Made by a program: the position numbers and the translations under genes | Notes under the pieces: model-generated | Told to the model about the DNA's origin: nothing | Databases searched by the model: none | The model's input: the letters and a program-made list of their open reading frames with translations, nothing else | Shown: in pieces, positions 19,809 to 29,361 of the stretch | Numbering within the stretch: the stretch's first letter is position 1 | Layout of the letters: each line of letters opens with the position of its first letter | Source of the DNA: CAAGNP01 sp964611185 | GTDB lineage: Bacteria > Bacteroidota > Bacteroidia > Bacteroidales > UBA932 | Length of the DNA stretch: 64,000 nucleotides | Assembly: GCA_964611185.1 (NCBI GenBank) | Contig: CAZSXE010000002.1 | Location: 35,874 to 99,873 of the forward strand | Reading direction: 5' to 3'

Positions 19809-20585
19809 ATGAACCGTTTATTTAAATTAATTTTTACTTTCTCACTGCTTATTTTTGCAGTATTCATAACATCTTCCTGTAATAAAGACAAGGAAAATAA
19901 TTTTTACATAGCCTGCGAAAAAGCTGCCGAGCCATTTGCATATTATGACAAAAATGGTGATTTGACCGGCTTCGAGATAGAGTTGATCAAAGCCATCGCC
20001 CTCGATCAGGATATCAAAATCAAATTACAACCGCTTGATTTTAACAGAATAATGTTTCGTTTCACTAAAAATAATCCGAGAATAGACGGAGCCATCTCCC
20101 TTATTACATGGACTTATGCTCGTGGTGAAAACATCAGTTTTTCTCATCCTTATTTCAATTCCGGTATGGCTATCGCCGTCAAAAAAGGAAGAGATGACAT
20201 TCACACATTAGATGATTTGAAAGGGAAAACAGTAGCCATGAAGGAGGGGACATTAATCAATGATTATGCCGAGATGATAAAAGACTCAATCTCATTTACA
20301 GTTACCCCTTTTCTTCTTCTCGATGATGCTTTCACTGCTTTGCTCAATGGAGAAGCAGATGCAGTATTGGAAGAGTATCCGTTGATTGATTATAGGGTAA
20401 AAAAAGGGATGAATATAGATGTGGCATATATATCGGAACAGAATCAAATGTTCAGTTTAGCTGTGAAAAACGGAAAAAGTAAAAATTTGATTCGTCATTT
20501 TAACGAAGGGCTTCTTAACCTTCAGGAAAATGGTACTTATGAATCCATTTATAATAAATACTTCACTCTTATAAACAATGAATAG
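19809..20585 (+). CDS. Solute-binding lipoprotein, SBP_bac_3 family
   Basis: The protein starts with a lipoprotein signal (FAVFITSSCNKDKE, cysteine near residue 24). It then shows the amino-acid-type binding fold: AEPFAYYDKNGDLTGFEIELI, DGAISLITWTYARGENISFSHPY and LKGKTVAMKEGTLINDY. Such proteins normally feed an ABC importer, but no permease or ATPase gene follows. Instead lysO starts two bases after the stop. It may therefore act as a periplasmic sensor or scavenger linked to export of a basic amino acid, which is an inference from context. Confidence 0.85.
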   Translation: MNRLFKLIFTFSLLIFAVFITSSCNKDKENNFYIACEKAAEPFAYYDKNGDLTGFEIELIKAIALDQDIKIKLQPLDFNRIMFRFTKNNPRIDGAISLITWTYARGENISFSHPYFNSGMAIAVKKGRDDIHTLDDLKGKTVAMKEGTLINDYAEMIKDSISFTVTPFLLLDDAFTALLNGEADAVLEEYPLIDYRVKKGMNIDVAYISEQNQMFSLAVKNGKSKNLIRHFNEGLLNLQENGTYESIYNKYFTLINNE

Positions 20586-20587
20586 TC

Positions 20588-21508
20588 ATGCTTTCGATTA
20601 TTATTTGCATGGCTGTGGGTATCTGCATCGGCTATTTTGCCCGCAGATGGAGTCTCGGATGGATTGACAAGGTAATTATCATAGTTATTTGGATGTTGCT
20701 TTTCTTACTCGGAATAGAAGTAGGAGGGGACAATCAAGTACTTGAATCTCTTCCCACTTTGGGTTTATCTGCTTTTATCTTAGCTTCTGTCGCCCTATTG
20801 GGTAGTGTCATAGCTGCATTTCTATTATCAAAATGGATAGGATTAAAAAAAGATAATAAATCTGAAGAAAACAATGACAAGACCGGTTCTCATAAAAAAT
20901 CTCACCCGCTAAAAGGGAGCTTGATAATTCTTGCATTTTTCATTGCAGGAATCATTCTCGGTGTTTCCGGATTGATCAAGGAGATGCAATGGCTTACTAA
21001 AGTGAGTTTTTATACCCTATCTGTTCTTATTCTTTTTGTGGGATTAAGCATTGGTCACAACAAGAGTGTGTTCCAAAATCTTAAAAGCCAAGACTGGAGG
21101 ATTTTACTTCTTCCTCTCTTTACCATAGTGGGAACACTATCTGCTTGTGCCTTATTATCACTTTTTCCGGGCTTTAAACTTGCAGAATCTCTCGCTATCG
21201 GTTCCGGACAGGCATATTATTCTCTTTCAAGTATTATTATTACTCAAAGCCTCGGAATAAAAGCAGGTACCATTGCCCTTCTTTCAAACATTATAAGGGA
21301 ATTGATAGCACTACTTGCCGCACCGCTAATTTATAAATTTTTTGGTCCGCTTGCCCCAATTGCTGCCGGAGGAGCTACTACTGCTGATACTACTCTACCT
21401 ATAATAAGACAGATATGCGGAGATAAACTCTCAGTCATATCTGTCTATCACGGTTTTCTCGTTGACTTCTCAGTCCCTTTTTTAGTAACCCTCTTTTGTT
21501 CCCTTTGA
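20588..21508 (+). CDS. lysO: LysO-family lysine exporter
   Basis: The 306-residue integral membrane protein has the two-part LysO (formerly YbjE, DUF340) layout. A short N-terminal membrane domain (CMAVGICIGYFARRW, VGGDNQVL) is joined by a charged linker near residues 88-105 to a larger domain. That domain ends with AIGSGQAYYSLSSIII and the conserved GGATTADTTLPIIRQICG. E. coli LysO exports lysine and the toxic analogue thialysine. It is two bases downstream of the binding lipoprotein, so they form an operon. Its end overlaps the convergent cydB by 27 bases. Confidence 0.88.
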   Translation: MLSIIICMAVGICIGYFARRWSLGWIDKVIIIVIWMLLFLLGIEVGGDNQVLESLPTLGLSAFILASVALLGSVIAAFLLSKWIGLKKDNKSEENNDKTGSHKKSHPLKGSLIILAFFIAGIILGVSGLIKEMQWLTKVSFYTLSVLILFVGLSIGHNKSVFQNLKSQDWRILLLPLFTIVGTLSACALLSLFPGFKLAESLAIGSGQAYYSLSSIIITQSLGIKAGTIALLSNIIRELIALLAAPLIYKFFGPLAPIAAGGATTADTTLPIIRQICGDKLSVISVYHGFLVDFSVPFLVTLFCSL

Positions 21509-22615
21509 TTTATTTTTCTTATCCAGGGCCTTCCATCCCATCCATACCAACGCTGCCATAAATGGGATTAGAATGGATACATAACTCATGGTCTTTAGGG
21601 TAAACATACTCGAAGAACTGTTGGCAATGGTAAGCGAACTTTGGATATCGACTAAGGAGTGATAATAAGAGGTATTGTTCCACCCTGCAATCAGAAGAAG
21701 TGCAAGTACAGTAAGGATAGTTCCTCCCCCTGTAAACCATATCCCTTTTCTCCATTTAGAGCAAATAAGAGTCCCAAAAATTCCGAACAGAACCCCCAAT
21801 ATACCCACAATCATCGTAATCATCACAGCAGGCATATCGATAAGATTATGAAGATACTTATACTCTTCAGCATATATTTTTCCATTATCCAAAAAAGTAT
21901 AACCCTCTTGGAGAAGAAGCCTTACGAGAAATGCCAAAAATACCACTAAAAAGATAACACTCTCTACCGCAATAATCTTTCTGCTCCTATTTCTGATATG
22001 TTCGTCATCGATATTATTTATGAAGTACAGAGCTGCAACTATCCTTGCGAGGAGAAACACGCTCAGACCCAATAGAACATTCCATATTACTCCGGCTGCC
22101 TCAAGCCCGTGCCATGGATTTGCCCACGAAGAGACCACAGGCATCAATGTCGAAGTTAAATTATTTTTATTAACAATAAATTCTGCACCGTTAAAAAATG
22201 TACCCACTGCCGTACCTATCAGAATGGGACCAAGTATCCCATTGATTATCAAAAATATACGATAGGTGCCAGTCCCCAGAATATTGCCTTTGTACCGCTG
22301 ATATTCATAAGAAACTGCCTGAAGTACAAAGCATAGGAGGATGATAATCCAAACCCAATATGCACCACCGAAACTTGTGGAGTAGAATAGGGGGAAAGAG
22401 GCGAAAAATGCGCCTCCGAAAGTGACAAGAGTGGTAAATGTCAATTCCCATTTCTTTCCGAGAGAATCAAGCAACATAAGCTTATATTTTTCCTCTTTGC
22501 CGAAGCAGTACAACATCGATTGTCCCCCCTGAACAAAGAGAAGAAAAACGAGTAATGCGCCGAGAAGTGATATGATAAACCACCAATAATGTTGAAGAAT
22601 ACTATATGTTTCCAT
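21482..22615 (-). CDS. cydB: Cytochrome bd ubiquinol/menaquinol oxidase subunit II
   Basis: CydB is the structural partner of CydA in the high-affinity terminal oxidase cytochrome bd. The 377-residue protein has about eight or nine membrane helices, with the conserved early region WWFIISLLGALLVFLLFVQGGQSMLY. It lies 24 bases after cydA in an operon with a DUF4492 gene. Its 3' end overlaps the convergent lysO. Cytochrome bd gives anaerobic Bacteroidales tolerance to nanomolar oxygen. Confidence 0.94.
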   Translation of the reverse strand: METYSILQHYWWFIISLLGALLVFLLFVQGGQSMLYCFGKEEKYKLMLLDSLGKKWELTFTTLVTFGGAFFASFPLFYSTSFGGAYWVWIIILLCFVLQAVSYEYQRYKGNILGTGTYRIFLIINGILGPILIGTAVGTFFNGAEFIVNKNNLTSTLMPVVSSWANPWHGLEAAGVIWNVLLGLSVFLLARIVAALYFINNIDDEHIRNRSRKIIAVESVIFLVVFLAFLVRLLLQEGYTFLDNGKIYAEEYKYLHNLIDMPAVMITMIVGILGVLFGIFGTLICSKWRKGIWFTGGGTILTVLALLLIAGWNNTSYYHSLVDIQSSLTIANSSSSMFTLKTMSYVSILIPFMAALVWMGWKALDKKNKSKGTKEGY

Positions 22616-22639
22616 TATTTTACAATTATGAGTAATAAA

Positions 22640-24235
22640 TTATTTAACAATATCTTCCGGACCCTTTTTGATAGCTCTGATCATAATACTGAGCTCTGCA
22701 ATGAGCAGGATAGAGAACAGAACGGCAAATATGATAAAAGTCGTCTGTACAGAAGAAGTGGCAAGCCTTGATATTCCGGCATTGACCGGAAGAATATCTT
22801 GAATAGCCCAAGGCTGTCTTCCCACCTCTGCCACAATCCAACCGGTTTGAGAAGCAATATAGGCCAATGGAATAGTAATAATCCCGATCCACTGAAGAAT
22901 CTTATACTTGCTCAGCAGCTTCTTTCTCGAAAGGATAAAGTAAGCAATGAAAAATACTATGAAATATACACCGAGAACTACCATTATCCTAAAGGAATAA
23001 AAAGTTAATCCCACAGGTGGAATCAGATCCTCTGGTTTATCAAGATAGCCATACCCGAAATATTGGAAATTTTCATCAAGCACCTCTTTATTCATCTCCA
23101 TCATTTCAGGATTCTGAGCCTCTTTAGCTGCACGATACTCAGCAAGAGCATTTATTGCTATTTTACCCCTTTCTATCTTTTCAGTAGCAGATAACGCCAA
23201 TATTTCATCATCATCGCCTTCATTTTCAATAGGATACCCCCCCTCAAGCAACTCCTTAACCCCCGGTACGAATCCGTCAAATTCTCTTGTTGCAAGCAAA
23301 GAAAGCATCTTTGGAAATTTTATCTCCATCAGAATAGGTTTCTCATCATTTACTTGCTCTCCCGAAACTTCAAACCCATTGAACTTGGGGTTTATAAATC
23401 CTACCGCTACCAATCCTTCCCCTTTTCCCCCTTCGTACAGCCCCTCCATGGCAGCAAGTTTCATAGGTTGCTTCTCAGATACAAGATACGCAGATTTATC
23501 GCCCGTAAGGGCAATGAGAACGGAGGCTGCAAATCCGAATATTGCGGCTACTTTTATACTCTCCATTGCAAATCTACTCTCTCTCTTTTTCAAGAAAAAC
23601 CAAGAGCTGATACCCACCACAAAAGCACTTCCCACTATCCATCCCGAAAGGACACTATGGAAAAATTTGTTAATTGCCACAGGAGAGAGGGCCACTGCCC
23701 AAAAGTCGTTCATCTCATTGCGGACTGTATCTGGGTTGAAATTCATTCCAGAAGGGTACTGCATCCAGGAATTGGCGACAAGTATCCAATAGGCCGAAAC
23801 AGTGGCTCCGAAAATAGTGAGCCAAGTAGCAGCAAGATGGAATTTTTTACCCACTTTTTCCCATCCGAAATACATAATGGCAATAAAAATAGCCTCCATA
23901 AAGAAAGCGAAGATTCCCTCTATTGCCAGAGGCGCACCGAAAATATCCCCTACGAACCAGCTGTAATTGGACCAGTTGGTCCCAAATTGAAATTCGAGGA
24001 TGAGTCCTGTGGCTACGCCAATAGCAAAGTTTATCCCAAATATTTTCATCCAGAATTTCGCGGTTCTCTTCCAGAAATCATCATTTGTGATGACATATTT
24101 GGTTTCAAAAATGGCTTGAATGATACCAAGTCCCAGAGTAAGAGGGACGAAAAGCCAATGATAGATGGCAGTAAGGGCAAACTGAGCCCTCGACCAGTCA
24201 ATTAAAGACGAATCAATTCCTTCAATCATATTCAA
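22640..24235 (-). CDS. cydA: Cytochrome bd oxidase subunit I
   Basis: CydA binds haems b558, b595 and d and oxidises quinol. Visible hallmarks are the N-terminal RAQFALTAIYHWLFVPLTLG with the first haem histidine, NFAIGVATGLILEFQFGTNWS, FHSVLSGW with a second haem histidine, and VGRQPWAIQ near the quinol site. The Q loop (about residues 260-375) is present, and the length of 531 residues is normal. It is the middle gene of a DUF4492-cydA-cydB operon. Confidence 0.96.
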   Translation of the reverse strand: MNMIEGIDSSLIDWSRAQFALTAIYHWLFVPLTLGLGIIQAIFETKYVITNDDFWKRTAKFWMKIFGINFAIGVATGLILEFQFGTNWSNYSWFVGDIFGAPLAIEGIFAFFMEAIFIAIMYFGWEKVGKKFHLAATWLTIFGATVSAYWILVANSWMQYPSGMNFNPDTVRNEMNDFWAVALSPVAINKFFHSVLSGWIVGSAFVVGISSWFFLKKRESRFAMESIKVAAIFGFAASVLIALTGDKSAYLVSEKQPMKLAAMEGLYEGGKGEGLVAVGFINPKFNGFEVSGEQVNDEKPILMEIKFPKMLSLLATREFDGFVPGVKELLEGGYPIENEGDDDEILALSATEKIERGKIAINALAEYRAAKEAQNPEMMEMNKEVLDENFQYFGYGYLDKPEDLIPPVGLTFYSFRIMVVLGVYFIVFFIAYFILSRKKLLSKYKILQWIGIITIPLAYIASQTGWIVAEVGRQPWAIQDILPVNAGISRLATSSVQTTFIIFAVLFSILLIAELSIMIRAIKKGPEDIVK

Positions 24236-24248
24236 ATAATATTTAAAA

Positions 24249-24464
24249 TTAATTATTACCTCTTTCTATAAGCTCCGATGAAACATACTCACTTTTTTCT
24301 TGAGAAGAATCATATCTGTTCAGATACGGTTTAAAAAAAATCAATCTCAATACTGCAAACATAATTACAAGCTTTATGATAATAATAAGCCATAAAACTC
24401 TACCGGTAGTCATCTCCCTGAATCCGGTATAATAAAAATTGAAAATGGATTTTACAAAATTCAT
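24249..24464 (-). CDS. DUF4492 small membrane protein of the cytochrome bd operon
   Basis: The 71-residue protein has a conserved amphipathic start (SIFNFYYTGFREMTTGRVLW) and one membrane helix (LIIIIKLVIMFAVLRLIFF). DUF4492 proteins are found upstream of cydA in Bacteroidota, as here with 13 bases in between. They probably act as a small accessory subunit of the oxidase, comparable in position but not in sequence to CydX. Role is inferred from conserved gene order. Confidence 0.82.
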   Translation of the reverse strand: MNFVKSIFNFYYTGFREMTTGRVLWLIIIIKLVIMFAVLRLIFFKPYLNRYDSSQEKSEYVSSELIERGNN

Positions 24465-24482
24465 TATTTTCGTAAAATAGTG

Positions 24483-25142
24483 CTAAAATTTTATTAATTC
24501 TTCTATCATCCTCTCTGCACCATAAGCAATATCTGCAATTGTGGAATCGCCATACATATATGAGGGAGTGGTCACCACTTTATTAGAGCGATCCACCAAA
24601 GCATCCGAGCGATCGACCGATCTTACTATGGCACCATACTTCTTTTCAAGCGCTTCGCACAATGGAGAAGGTGGACCGAGGGTAATCTTTACCCCCTTAT
24701 GTCCGAGAACTTTAGCTATCATGACAGGGGATATGCACATAGCACCAATCGGCTTCCCTAAGGTATGAAAAGCGAGGATTATCTTCTCTATTGCAGGCAA
24801 AACTGAAAAATCCAAGCCATCGAAAGCGAAAGTGAATAGATTTTTGGCAGCACCAAAGCCACCCGGTAAAATCAAACCGTCGAAATCATTAACTGATAAA
24901 TCTTCAATAGGATGAATATCTCCTCTTGCAATCCTTGCTGCTTCGGTCAAAACATTCCTCTTCTGCTCCGTAGGTTCATTTGTCAAGTGGTTAATAACAT
25001 CTGCTTGATTAATATTCGGGGCGAAAATACGATATACACATCCCGATTTTGAGACAGCCATCATAGAAGCTATTGCCTCCTGAATTTCAGATCCATCTTT
25101 AGGGCCGCACCCTGCGAGAATAATCGCATAAATTTTCTTCAT
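24483..25142 (-). CDS. elbB: ElbB-type glyoxalase/DJ-1 superfamily protein
   Basis: The product begins MKKIYAIILAGCGPKDGSEIQEA, close to the start of E. coli ElbB, which is why I chose the ATG at 25142. The open frame continues further upstream. The nucleophile region IGAMCISPVMIAKVLG carries the cysteine typical of the DJ-1/PfpI-like fold. The LILPGGFGAAKNLF loop is also conserved. E. coli ElbB has weak glyoxalase activity and was linked to isoprenoid synthesis. It sits 18 bases before the DUF4492 gene and may share its promoter. Confidence 0.87.
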   Translation of the reverse strand: MKKIYAIILAGCGPKDGSEIQEAIASMMAVSKSGCVYRIFAPNINQADVINHLTNEPTEQKRNVLTEAARIARGDIHPIEDLSVNDFDGLILPGGFGAAKNLFTFAFDGLDFSVLPAIEKIILAFHTLGKPIGAMCISPVMIAKVLGHKGVKITLGPPSPLCEALEKKYGAIVRSVDRSDALVDRSNKVVTTPSYMYGDSTIADIAYGAERMIEELIKF

Positions 25143-25161
25143 AGCGTTTTTCATTTGTTCG

Positions 25162-25215
25162 TAAAGATATAAAAAATAACGAAAATGTGAAAATATTATA
25201 TTTTTAGTAACTTTG
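25162..25215. promoter_or_regulatory. Divergent -7 promoter boxes for elbB and the M1 aminopeptidase gene
   Basis: The minus strand reads TATCTTTA at 25162-25169, one base off the consensus, about 20 bases before elbB. The plus strand reads TAACTTTG at 25208-25215, an exact TAnnTTTG match, 24 bases before the aminopeptidase ATG. Confidence 0.45.
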
Positions 25216-25238
25216 AAACACAAAGAATATTATATAAA

Positions 25239-27695
25239 ATGAATAAAACAATATTAATAACTATTTGTTTATCAGCTATTTATTCTCTTGCCACTCTCTC
25301 TTGCAGAGATTATTCCTCTCCACAAGAGGGCGTTTCTATCTTTCTGGCAGAAGAAAGGGTTGAGAATATAAGTGATGTCCGTTACGAATTATTTTTCGAT
25401 ATTCCTCAAGAAAAGAATACCTCCATCTCAGGAAAAGCGACATTAACATTTGAATTAGCATCCGAAAACAATATTGTTATAGACTATATGTACGGAGACA
25501 ATATTACTGATGTTTCTCTTCCGTATTCCTTTGAGAATGAACATATTATCATAGATAAATCTTATATGACAAAAGGTGAAAACAGCATTACCATCACCTT
25601 TAATGTATCCGACCACTCATTAAACAGAAGAGACGACTTTCTATATACACTTCTTGTCCCTGACAGAGCTCGTACCCTTTTTCCTTGTTTTGATCAGCCG
25701 GACCTCAAGGGAAAATATGATCTCACACTCCTTATACCCGAAAAATGGATGGGAATAAGCAACGGTTCCGTACTCGATTCCACTGTTATCCATCATAAAA
25801 AGAAAATACATTTTTCGACTACCGAACCATTGAGCACATATTTATTTTCATTCGTTGCAGGAGCATTTAATAAAGTTACCTGTACTCAGGATGGTCGGAC
25901 TGTCAATATGTATCACAAAGAGACTGACAAACATAAATTGAGCCAGTGCTACGAAATAATTTATCAAGTGTTTTCATCCTTAAAATGGCTTGAGAATTAT
26001 ACTCAAATCAAATATCCATTTTCAAAATACGATTTCATAGTCCTCCCCGGATTTCAGTATGGAGGGATGGAGCACACAGGAGCTACCCTGTATAATGATA
26101 AAAAGATTTTTTTAAGCGAACACCCCACACTCGATGAAGAATTATCAAGGACCAAGCTCATTGCGCACGAAACAGCACATATCTGGTTTGGCGATTATGT
26201 GACGATGAAATGGTTTTCAGAGGTATGGACGAAAGAGGTCTTTGCAAATTACTTCGCTTCACAAATTACCAACCCACTTTTTCCTGATGTAAATCATGAC
26301 CTCTCATTTCTAATCAGTTACATTCCCGGAGCATACTCTGAAGATCGCACATTAGGGACCAATCCCATATCACAGAGACTTACTAACCTTAATCAGGCAG
26401 GGCTTGTATATGGAAACATCATATATCAGAAAAGTCCCGTGATTATGAATATGCTTGTCTCAAAAATGGGGGAGGAGCAGTTCAGGATAGGAATAAGAAA
26501 ATATCTAAATAATTTCGCCTACGGCAATGCTACCTGGGAAGATCTCATTTCAATCCTCGATGAGCTCACTGAGGAAAATCTGAAACAGTGGAGCAGTAAC
26601 TGGATGAATGAGAAAGGGATGCCGAAAGTTCAAATTGCCCGTAAGGGCGATACTATCACCCTCACGCAAGAAGGGGCCATAAGAGGTCAGAATATATCTT
26701 TTCTCGTCGATGGCGATTCCCTTACCACCTACTTGGATAGTGCAGAAAAGACAATTCTCATCCCCGAAGGGAGCAAAACCATTATTCCCAATTTTGACGG
26801 AAAAAGCTACGGATACTTTTTCTGGGGCAGTGACGAAATGTTATCAGCACTTGCACAAATCGGTTCTTTCTTAGATCCTGTAACAAGAGCTTCAATACTT
26901 ATAATGTGCTATGAGGCAGCTATTCGCAGAGATATTGACATTCAGAAATTCATTACCATAATATCAAGATACATAGAAAAAGAAGATAATCAATTGATTT
27001 ATTCTCTATCAATATCTTACTTAGAAAACTTATATCTGAAATATGGGTTAAAACCCAATATTGCCCTCGAAAATACATTGTGGAAAATAGCGTCTGACAA
27101 TAATGAACCGGCTCGTAGCATTATTGCTTTGAGAACTCTTGTACATATTATGGATTCAGAAGAAATGGTCGAAAAAGTGGATTCTTTTTACCATAACACC
27201 TCTTTACTCGACAGAGAGAAAATATCTGAAAGGGATAGAGTCGATATATGTTTTGAGCTTTCTCTCAGGTATCCTGAAAGATGTAATGAGCTTCTGCTAT
27301 CTCAGCGTTCTATGATAAAAGACCCCAACCTATTGAAAGAATTCGATTTCTTATCACCTGCTGTTTCTCCAGACGAGGAGGTAAGAGATTCTGTTTTTAA
27401 TGCGCTGTTACTTGCTAAAAACAGGGAAATTGAACCTTATGCAGAAAAATCTTTAGCCCTGCTGAATCATCGTTTGAGGGAAGAAGAGTCGAGAAAATAT
27501 ATTCTTCCCGCTCTTGATATTATGATCGATGTACAGAAAACGGGTGACATATTTTTTCCGAAAGGGTGGGCATCATCACTTTTAAGGTCGCACAATCAGT
27601 CTGTGGTAAAAGAATCGGTATCACTGTTTTTTAAAGACAAGCCTGATTATCCTCCGATGCTTAAGAATAAGATCCTTATGCAGGTTATTGATTGA
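25239..27695 (+). CDS. M1-family zinc aminopeptidase, lipoprotein
   Basis: The 818-residue protein carries a lipoprotein signal (YSLATLSCRDYS), so it should be anchored in the envelope. The M1 signature is complete. GGMEHTG is the substrate-binding exopeptidase motif. HETAH (from about residue 310) with the downstream glutamate in WTKEVFANYF gives the zinc site. A C-terminal helical repeat domain of about 280 residues follows. It removes N-terminal residues from peptides, likely supporting peptide-based nutrition. Its last 11 bases overlap the 3' end of the convergent hydrolase gene. Confidence 0.94.
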   Translation: MNKTILITICLSAIYSLATLSCRDYSSPQEGVSIFLAEERVENISDVRYELFFDIPQEKNTSISGKATLTFELASENNIVIDYMYGDNITDVSLPYSFENEHIIIDKSYMTKGENSITITFNVSDHSLNRRDDFLYTLLVPDRARTLFPCFDQPDLKGKYDLTLLIPEKWMGISNGSVLDSTVIHHKKKIHFSTTEPLSTYLFSFVAGAFNKVTCTQDGRTVNMYHKETDKHKLSQCYEIIYQVFSSLKWLENYTQIKYPFSKYDFIVLPGFQYGGMEHTGATLYNDKKIFLSEHPTLDEELSRTKLIAHETAHIWFGDYVTMKWFSEVWTKEVFANYFASQITNPLFPDVNHDLSFLISYIPGAYSEDRTLGTNPISQRLTNLNQAGLVYGNIIYQKSPVIMNMLVSKMGEEQFRIGIRKYLNNFAYGNATWEDLISILDELTEENLKQWSSNWMNEKGMPKVQIARKGDTITLTQEGAIRGQNISFLVDGDSLTTYLDSAEKTILIPEGSKTIIPNFDGKSYGYFFWGSDEMLSALAQIGSFLDPVTRASILIMCYEAAIRRDIDIQKFITIISRYIEKEDNQLIYSLSISYLENLYLKYGLKPNIALENTLWKIASDNNEPARSIIALRTLVHIMDSEEMVEKVDSFYHNTSLLDREKISERDRVDICFELSLRYPERCNELLLSQRSMIKDPNLLKEFDFLSPAVSPDEEVRDSVFNALLLAKNREIEPYAEKSLALLNHRLREEESRKYILPALDIMIDVQKTGDIFFPKGWASSLLRSHNQSVVKESVSLFFKDKPDYPPMLKNKILMQVID

Positions 27696-29031
27696 TTATC
27701 CACTCTTTTATTATCATAAGAGCTTCTTCGGAAAAAGTCTCTTCGATGGAGGCATACTCTGCCGGAAGTCCGCTCTGACAATGCTGGAACAGGTGATTAA
27801 GTCCTTCGAGATACTTTACGGTCACATTCTTATTCCCCCCTTTTTTAGAATATTCTAATATTTTAGGCAGATTCAACTCTGCCAATACCTGAAGGTCTTT
27901 TGTGCCATTGAGAGCGAGAAGAGGCACATTTATAGAAGATAACGCCTCTTCAGGAGAGAATCTGACGAAATTGTAAAACCATGGATCTGTGGCCTGAACG
28001 GCAGCCGATTCATCTTTGCTGATAGCTAAAATTCTTTTGTAAAGAGTGGAATCGTTGGAGGATGATTCTCTTATTGCTGAATAGATTTTGGAATTTATGG
28101 AAAGTGCTATTTCTGCCTGTTCTTGAGGGATTCCGGAGGCTTTTGCAATAGCCTCTACCTGAGAAATGAGCACTTCCGATCCATTGGCCCCCGGGCCTGC
28201 CAAAGAGACGACAAAATCTATATCAGGCTCTCTTGCAGCTATTAAGAAAGCTATGGAGGCTCCCTCGCTGTGACCAATAATACCTATTTTACCGATACCC
28301 TCCCTTTTCCTGAGAAATTCGTATGCTGATAGAGCATCTTCGGAAAGCATCTCGGTAGTAGCCCCTTTTTTTATTCCCGAAGATTTTCCTACCCCTCTGT
28401 CATCATATCTTAGGACGGCAATGCCATTTCTTGAAAGAAAATCTGCTATTACGAGAAAGGGTTTGTGATCCATTATTTCTTCGTTCCTATCTTGAAAACC
28501 GCTACCTGAAACTAAAATTACTGCAGGAAAGGGGGCATTGCCCTTAGGGGTGGTGAGAGTCCCTGCAAGTTCAAAGTTCTCTTTTTCATTACGGAAAGTA
28601 ACATCCTCTGCATAATATGGGTAGGGAGGCTTTGGTTCCTGTGGCCTTTTGGGGAGAGGAATCTCACTTTTCGTAAGTATTACAGGTATTTCAAGTCCAT
28701 TTTGACAAAATGTACCGAGTATTCCGCTTGAGGTATAAACTCCATTCAACGAACTTCCCATCAACTTCTCCGACAGGAGTATTTTCAATCCGTCAAAAGT
28801 GACGGTATCAATAGGAAAATTTTTTATCCCTTGACTTGGAACGGAGAGAAAGGCTTGATAATGACCATCTTCCACTCCAATCGTGTAATAAATGTCGAGT
28901 GCAGGGCTGCCCATATAACTTACAGATCCTTTCCAAGTGCCTGATATATCGAGAGATAATGTCTTTTGTCCAAAAACAGGAGACACGAATAACAGAAAGG
29001 CCGAAATAAATAAATAGTGCAATATTTTCAT
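27685..29031 (-). CDS. Secreted alpha/beta hydrolase
   Basis: I start at the ATG at 29031 (MKILHYLFISAFLLF), which gives a clean signal peptide ending at VFGQ. The upstream open frame overlaps the preceding small membrane protein. Residues of about 20-150 form a beta-rich N-terminal domain of the type seen in Bacteroidota esterases. The alpha/beta hydrolase domain then shows YDDRGVGKSSG, the nucleophile elbow GIIGHSEGASIAF and the final histidine in LEGLNHLFQ. The substrate is unknown; an ester or peptide is likely. It shares a short operon with the small membrane protein. Confidence 0.88.
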   Translation of the reverse strand: MKILHYLFISAFLLFVSPVFGQKTLSLDISGTWKGSVSYMGSPALDIYYTIGVEDGHYQAFLSVPSQGIKNFPIDTVTFDGLKILLSEKLMGSSLNGVYTSSGILGTFCQNGLEIPVILTKSEIPLPKRPQEPKPPYPYYAEDVTFRNEKENFELAGTLTTPKGNAPFPAVILVSGSGFQDRNEEIMDHKPFLVIADFLSRNGIAVLRYDDRGVGKSSGIKKGATTEMLSEDALSAYEFLRKREGIGKIGIIGHSEGASIAFLIAAREPDIDFVVSLAGPGANGSEVLISQVEAIAKASGIPQEQAEIALSINSKIYSAIRESSSNDSTLYKRILAISKDESAAVQATDPWFYNFVRFSPEEALSSINVPLLALNGTKDLQVLAELNLPKILEYSKKGGNKNVTVKYLEGLNHLFQHCQSGLPAEYASIEETFSEEALMIIKEWIINQ

Positions 29032-29045
29032 AAAATAATAATTTA

Positions 29046-29330
29046 CTATACCAGAGCGGCAAATACCCCGAGTATGCCCAGCACAAACAGTATGAGAAAC
29101 ACCCCTCCGAGTATCCCGAGAATAGTCCCGATGCATCCGAATTTCTTCTCTCTGCTACCGCTTCTTTCATCGGAAATAAGTGTGATAAGAAGACCGATCA
29201 AAGGGGTGAAAATAAGGCTTAGTACAAAAGACCATCCGAAACCGATATTGCGCCTGCTACCTACAAGTCCCACCAAAACAGAAAGAAGGGTGTCTGAAAG
29301 TATCCCGAAGATTATAATTAAAAAAGTCAT
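29046..29330 (-). CDS. Small membrane protein of unknown function
   Basis: The 94-residue protein has two long hydrophobic segments with a charged loop between them (ISDERSGSREKKFG). The first segment contains GRRNIGFGWSF-like small residues and the second is glycine- and leucine-rich. I do not recognise a family with certainty. It resembles small Bacteroidota proteins annotated as hypothetical membrane proteins. It lies 14 bases upstream of the hydrolase start and 31 bases after the arginase-like gene stop, so it is probably co-transcribed. Confidence 0.65.
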   Translation of the reverse strand: MTFLIIIFGILSDTLLSVLVGLVGSRRNIGFGWSFVLSLIFTPLIGLLITLISDERSGSREKKFGCIGTILGILGGVFLILFVLGILGVFAALV

Positions 29331-29361
29331 GATGATTTGTTTTTACAAAAGTAAGTATTTT

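Noticed and set aside
21482..21508. Overlap of lysO and cydB ends as a possible assembly error
   Set aside because: Both proteins end normally; short convergent overlaps also occur at ispG/NfeD and at the aminopeptidase/hydrolase pair.
23354..24205. Long plus-strand open frame opposite cydA
   Set aside because: Antisense to a fully conserved cydA; low-complexity composition and no recognisable domain.
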